Source: Poseidonibacter ostreae (lineage in GTDB: Bacteria; Campylobacterota; Campylobacteria; Campylobacterales; Arcobacteraceae). Taken from it: a stretch of DNA of 64,000 nucleotides. The notes beneath the pieces are model-generated. The model searched no databases. It saw only the letters and a list, made by a program, of their open reading frames with translations, and was not told where the DNA came from. Shown here piece by piece: positions 61,678 to 64,000 of this stretch (position 1 is the stretch's first letter; each line of letters opens with the position of its first letter). A program made the position numbers and the translations under genes. The DNA lies in assembly GCF_009208055.1 (NCBI RefSeq), contig NZ_WFKI01000009.1, forward strand, positions 1 through 64,000, read 5' to 3'.

Positions 61678-62264
61678 TTAACATCCTTTTTTGATGCTTC
61701 TAACTCATTTTGAGCTTCAATATGTGCATCAATTTCTTCTTCAGTCATATCAGAATATGATACTTCCATTTTCTTTCCTGCTAATACAATTCCACCTATC
61801 ATGGCAATTAATAACATAATTGCAGCAACTTCAAAAGGAACTAAGTATTTAGTAAATAATACTAAACCAACATCTACTGTATTTCCATAACTTGGATTAA
61901 TTGGTAAGTTTGCATCAATATTTTCACCTAAAATTGGTGAGATAAAAATAACTACAACAATTAAAGCTACCATTCCTGATAATAAAAATACTAATCTTGG
62001 ATTTTTAACCTTCTCTTTTACTTCAGATAATGAATCAAAGAACATCATTCCAAAGGCATAAAGTGCCATAATCGCACCAGTATAAACTACGATTTGTACA
62101 GCACCTAGGAAATCTGCATTTAATAAAAAGAAAAATGCAGATATAAAAATCATTCCCGCTGCTAATGAACTTAACGCATATAAAGCATTGCTTGTTAATA
62201 CTGTAATACTAAACATAGTTATAGTTAAAACTGAAAACAGACAAAAAGCTACTATTTCAAACAT
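61674..62264 (-). CDS. nuoJ: NADH-quinone oxidoreductase subunit J
   Basis: A 196-residue, five-helix complex I subunit. ADFLGAVQIVVYTGAIMALYAF carries the pi-bulge helix residues of the family. The C-terminal 30 residues are charged and cytoplasmic. It follows nuoI by nine bases. Confidence 0.95.
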   Translation of the reverse strand: MFEIVAFCLFSVLTITMFSITVLTSNALYALSSLAAGMIFISAFFFLLNADFLGAVQIVVYTGAIMALYAFGMMFFDSLSEVKEKVKNPRLVFLLSGMVALIVVVIFISPILGENIDANLPINPSYGNTVDVGLVLFTKYLVPFEVAAIMLLIAMIGGIVLAGKKMEVSYSDMTEEEIDAHIEAQNELEASKKDVK

Positions 62265-62273
62265 CTATACTCC

Positions 62274-62894
62274 TTAGTACGACAATGGTGTTTTTTTAAT
62301 TTTTTCATCAGCATCTGGTGATACTGAACCAAAACCAGCAAACTCTGTTTGTTGGTTTAACTGATCAAATGGTGTTAAAATATCTTCTTTAAGTGAGAAA
62401 GATGCTCTTTGTTCTGAAACATTTTCATATCTTCCTCCATGAACAATTGCAAGCTCTGGACAAACTTCTGCACAGTAACCACAAAAAATACATCTACCCA
62501 TATTAATTGTATATTCTAAAACTTCTTTTCTAGAGTTTTCATCAACTCTAGTTTCCATTCTAATACAATTTGCAATACAAATTTTTTCACATAATCCACA
62601 ACCAATACATCTTTCTTCACCTGATTCTAATAATACAAGTAATCTATGTACCGCTCTATATCGTGGACCTATTGGCAGTTTTTCTGCTGGATATTGAACA
62701 GTTGCCATTTCACCATTAAATAAAGCACCTGTCATCATCTTAAATGTAATTTTTAAACCTGTAAATAATTCACCCTTTACAGATCTTGTAACTACTTGCT
62801 TAAATGTGTCCCAAGATGTTTTAGGATAATTATCTTCTTGAACTACTACATAGTCTTCTGATATGTTTCTATTTTTAAATTCTTCGAATCCCAT
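62274..62894 (-). CDS. nuoI: NADH-quinone oxidoreductase subunit I
   Basis: Peripheral-arm subunit holding clusters N6a and N6b of complex I. Both [4Fe-4S] motifs are complete: CIGCGLCEKIC with a following IANC, and CIFCGYCAEVCP. PRYRAVHRL is the usual preceding segment. The length is 206 aa. It lies between nuoH and nuoJ. Confidence 0.97.
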   Translation of the reverse strand: MGFEEFKNRNISEDYVVVQEDNYPKTSWDTFKQVVTRSVKGELFTGLKITFKMMTGALFNGEMATVQYPAEKLPIGPRYRAVHRLLVLLESGEERCIGCGLCEKICIANCIRMETRVDENSRKEVLEYTINMGRCIFCGYCAEVCPELAIVHGGRYENVSEQRASFSLKEDILTPFDQLNQQTEFAGFGSVSPDADEKIKKTPLSY

Positions 62895-62903
62895 AACTCT
62901 CCC

Positions 62904-63896
62904 CTAAATCATTATCACTAAAGCAGTAACTAAAATATTTAGTAGTGCTAAAGGCATTAATATTTTCCAACATAACCACATTAATTGATCTGGTCTAATG
63001 TGTGGCCAAGATGCTCTTGTCCATAAGAATAAGAAAATCAAGAACATTACTTTTAGTACAATTGCTAATCCACCTGGAATAAACCATAATGGCTCAAATC
63101 CACCTAAGAAAATTAGTGCAGTTAAGAAAGCAATTGTAAATAATGCTGCATACTCACCAATAAAGAACATACCCCATCTCATACCAGAATACTCAGTTGC
63201 ATAACCTGCAACTAATTCTGCTTCATGCTCAAGTAAATCAAATGGTGTTCTATTTGTTTCAGCAAAACCTGCAATAACAAATAAAACAAATGCTAATGGT
63301 TGAGACCAAACAATCCAATTTGAAATTCCACCTGCTTGATAGTTATTAATATCAATTAAAGATAAACTTCCAACCATCATTAAAGGAGCTAAAAGTGAAA
63401 GACCTGAAACTACTTCATAAGATAAAAGTTGTATTGCAGTTCTAGCACCTCCAAGTAGTGCCCATTTATTTGCAGAACTCATACCACCTAATAATGGTCC
63501 ATAAAGTCCAACACCACCAACTGATAGTACAAATAAAACACCCACATTAATATCACTTATAATTGGTCTTACGGTATAACCAAACATCTCAAATTCTGGG
63601 AAAAAAGGAATAGCACTCATTGAAATAAATGCTGTTGCTGCTGTGATGATTGGGGCAATCATAAAGATAGGTTTATTTGCATTTGCTGGAATAAAATCTT
63701 CTTTTGTAAAAAGTTTAATACCATCTGCTGCAATTTGTAAAAGACCATAAGGACCAACATTTGTAGGACCAAGTCTTCGTTGCATAAATGCTAATATTTT
63801 TCTTTCAATATAAGTTGTAAATCCTGCAAGCGCTGAAAATACTGTTAAAACTACTATTACTTTGATAATTGTTTCTATTATAATACTTGTTTCCAT
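62904..63896 (-). CDS. nuoH: NADH-quinone oxidoreductase subunit H
   Basis: Membrane subunit forming part of the quinone site, 330 aa with about eight helices. TYIERKILAFMQRRLGPTNVG, LQIAADGIKLFTKEDFIP, and FAETNRTPFDLLEHEAELVAGY (conserved acidic loop, split as FAETNRTPFDL and EAELVAGY) are unmistakable. It begins one base before the preceding gene's stop region at 63898. Confidence 0.97.
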   Translation of the reverse strand: METSIIIETIIKVIVVLTVFSALAGFTTYIERKILAFMQRRLGPTNVGPYGLLQIAADGIKLFTKEDFIPANANKPIFMIAPIITAATAFISMSAIPFFPEFEMFGYTVRPIISDINVGVLFVLSVGGVGLYGPLLGGMSSANKWALLGGARTAIQLLSYEVVSGLSLLAPLMMVGSLSLIDINNYQAGGISNWIVWSQPLAFVLFVIAGFAETNRTPFDLLEHEAELVAGYATEYSGMRWGMFFIGEYAALFTIAFLTALIFLGGFEPLWFIPGGLAIVLKVMFLIFLFLWTRASWPHIRPDQLMWLCWKILMPLALLNILVTALVIMI

Positions 63897-63897
63897 A

Positions 63898-64000
63898 TTA
63901 TACCTTTTCTACTACTGCTGTATTGAATCTAAAAGTATCAAATAAAGCTTTAGATGCAGAGTTTTTATCAAATGTAGAAACATAAGCAATTTCACCAGTA
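63898..64000 (-). CDS. nuoG: 3' end of a nuo gene, probably nuoG (partial)
   Basis: An open frame enters from the right edge and stops at 63898-63900, one base before the nuoH start. The last residues read STFDKNSASKALFDTFRFN and end in VVEKV. In nuo operons the gene before nuoH is nuoG, the iron-sulfur subunit that feeds electrons to the quinone arm. Only 34 codons are visible, so the identity rests on gene order. Confidence 0.6.
   Translation of the reverse strand, partial: TGEIAYVSTFDKNSASKALFDTFRFNTAVVEKV

Noticed and set aside
1..64000. tRNA or rRNA genes, CRISPR arrays, insertion sequences, phage genes or attachment sites
   Set aside because: I looked at each gap and at the gene content and found no cloverleaf-like sequence, spaced direct repeats, transposase, integrase or terminal repeats.

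Overview
The window reads as ordinary chromosome of a very AT-rich Campylobacterota bacterium, most likely a member of the Arcobacter group (Arcobacter sensu lato, probably marine). This is inferred from low GC, short intergenic gaps, RAKR-type codon use rich in AGA and TTA, an HtrA/response-regulator/kinase trio like Campylobacter htrA-CprRS, MqnD (futalosine menaquinone route), a Campylobacter-like IlvD, the hrcA-grpE-dnaK operon with a CIRCE element, and a Campylobacterota-style Nuo operon. I see no phage, insertion sequence, CRISPR array, tRNA or rRNA.

Layout. 0-5.2 kb (+): ilvD, then htrA with a two-component pair. 5.2-16 kb (mostly -): two blocks of late cobalamin genes (cysteine-rich protein, cbiB, cobQ; then a transglutaminase-like protein, cobD, cobS, cobU, marC, cobT, dsbD), separated by a diguanylate cyclase gene on the other strand. 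16-21.7 kb: a tail-to-tail pair of rhodanese-like genes (one lacking its cysteine), a small unknown protein, a Cache-HAMP-GGDEF-EAL protein, psd, a small cysteine-rich protein and mltA. 21.7-25.4 kb (-): hrcA-grpE-dnaK-zinc ribbon-mltA. 25.7-28.9 kb (+): a TAXI-type TRAP transporter. 29-40 kb (-): a tightly packed run of nine genes, ankyrin-repeat protein, glmU, coaBC, uppS, pilD, lptF/G, truA, sensor kinase, response regulator, closed by a strong bidirectional terminator. 40-42.9 kb: a Suv3-like RNA helicase diverging from trmA. 43-49.2 kb (+): an unusually long flagellin, a small unknown protein, recA, eno, an FtsB-like protein and an AMIN-domain protein. 49.2-56.4 kb (-): antiporter, bioB, phosphodiesterase, topA, murB, mqnD and a lytic transglycosylase. 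56.5-64 kb (-): nuoN-M-L-K-J-I-H and the end of nuoG.

How the parts work together. The cobalamin genes cover cobyric acid amidation, aminopropanol arm attachment, nucleotide loop assembly and lower-ligand activation, i.e. the end of the pathway or salvage; no corrin-ring genes are present here. The nine-gene run mixes cell-wall precursor synthesis (GlmU, UppS), CoA synthesis, LPS transport and regulation.

The most interesting signals are mostly at the level of expression and architecture rather than a new gene system: a response regulator whose Shine-Dalgarno sequence points to an ATC/ATA start; a helicase whose -10 box sits six bases before its ATG (predicted leaderless); three full-consensus TTGACA/TATAAT promoters; inverted repeats built from the last codons of convergent genes; a perfect CRP-type palindrome just before the flagellin start; a repeat-expanded flagellin core; and a secreted rhodanese with no cysteine. 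I did not find a convincing undescribed defence or mobile system.
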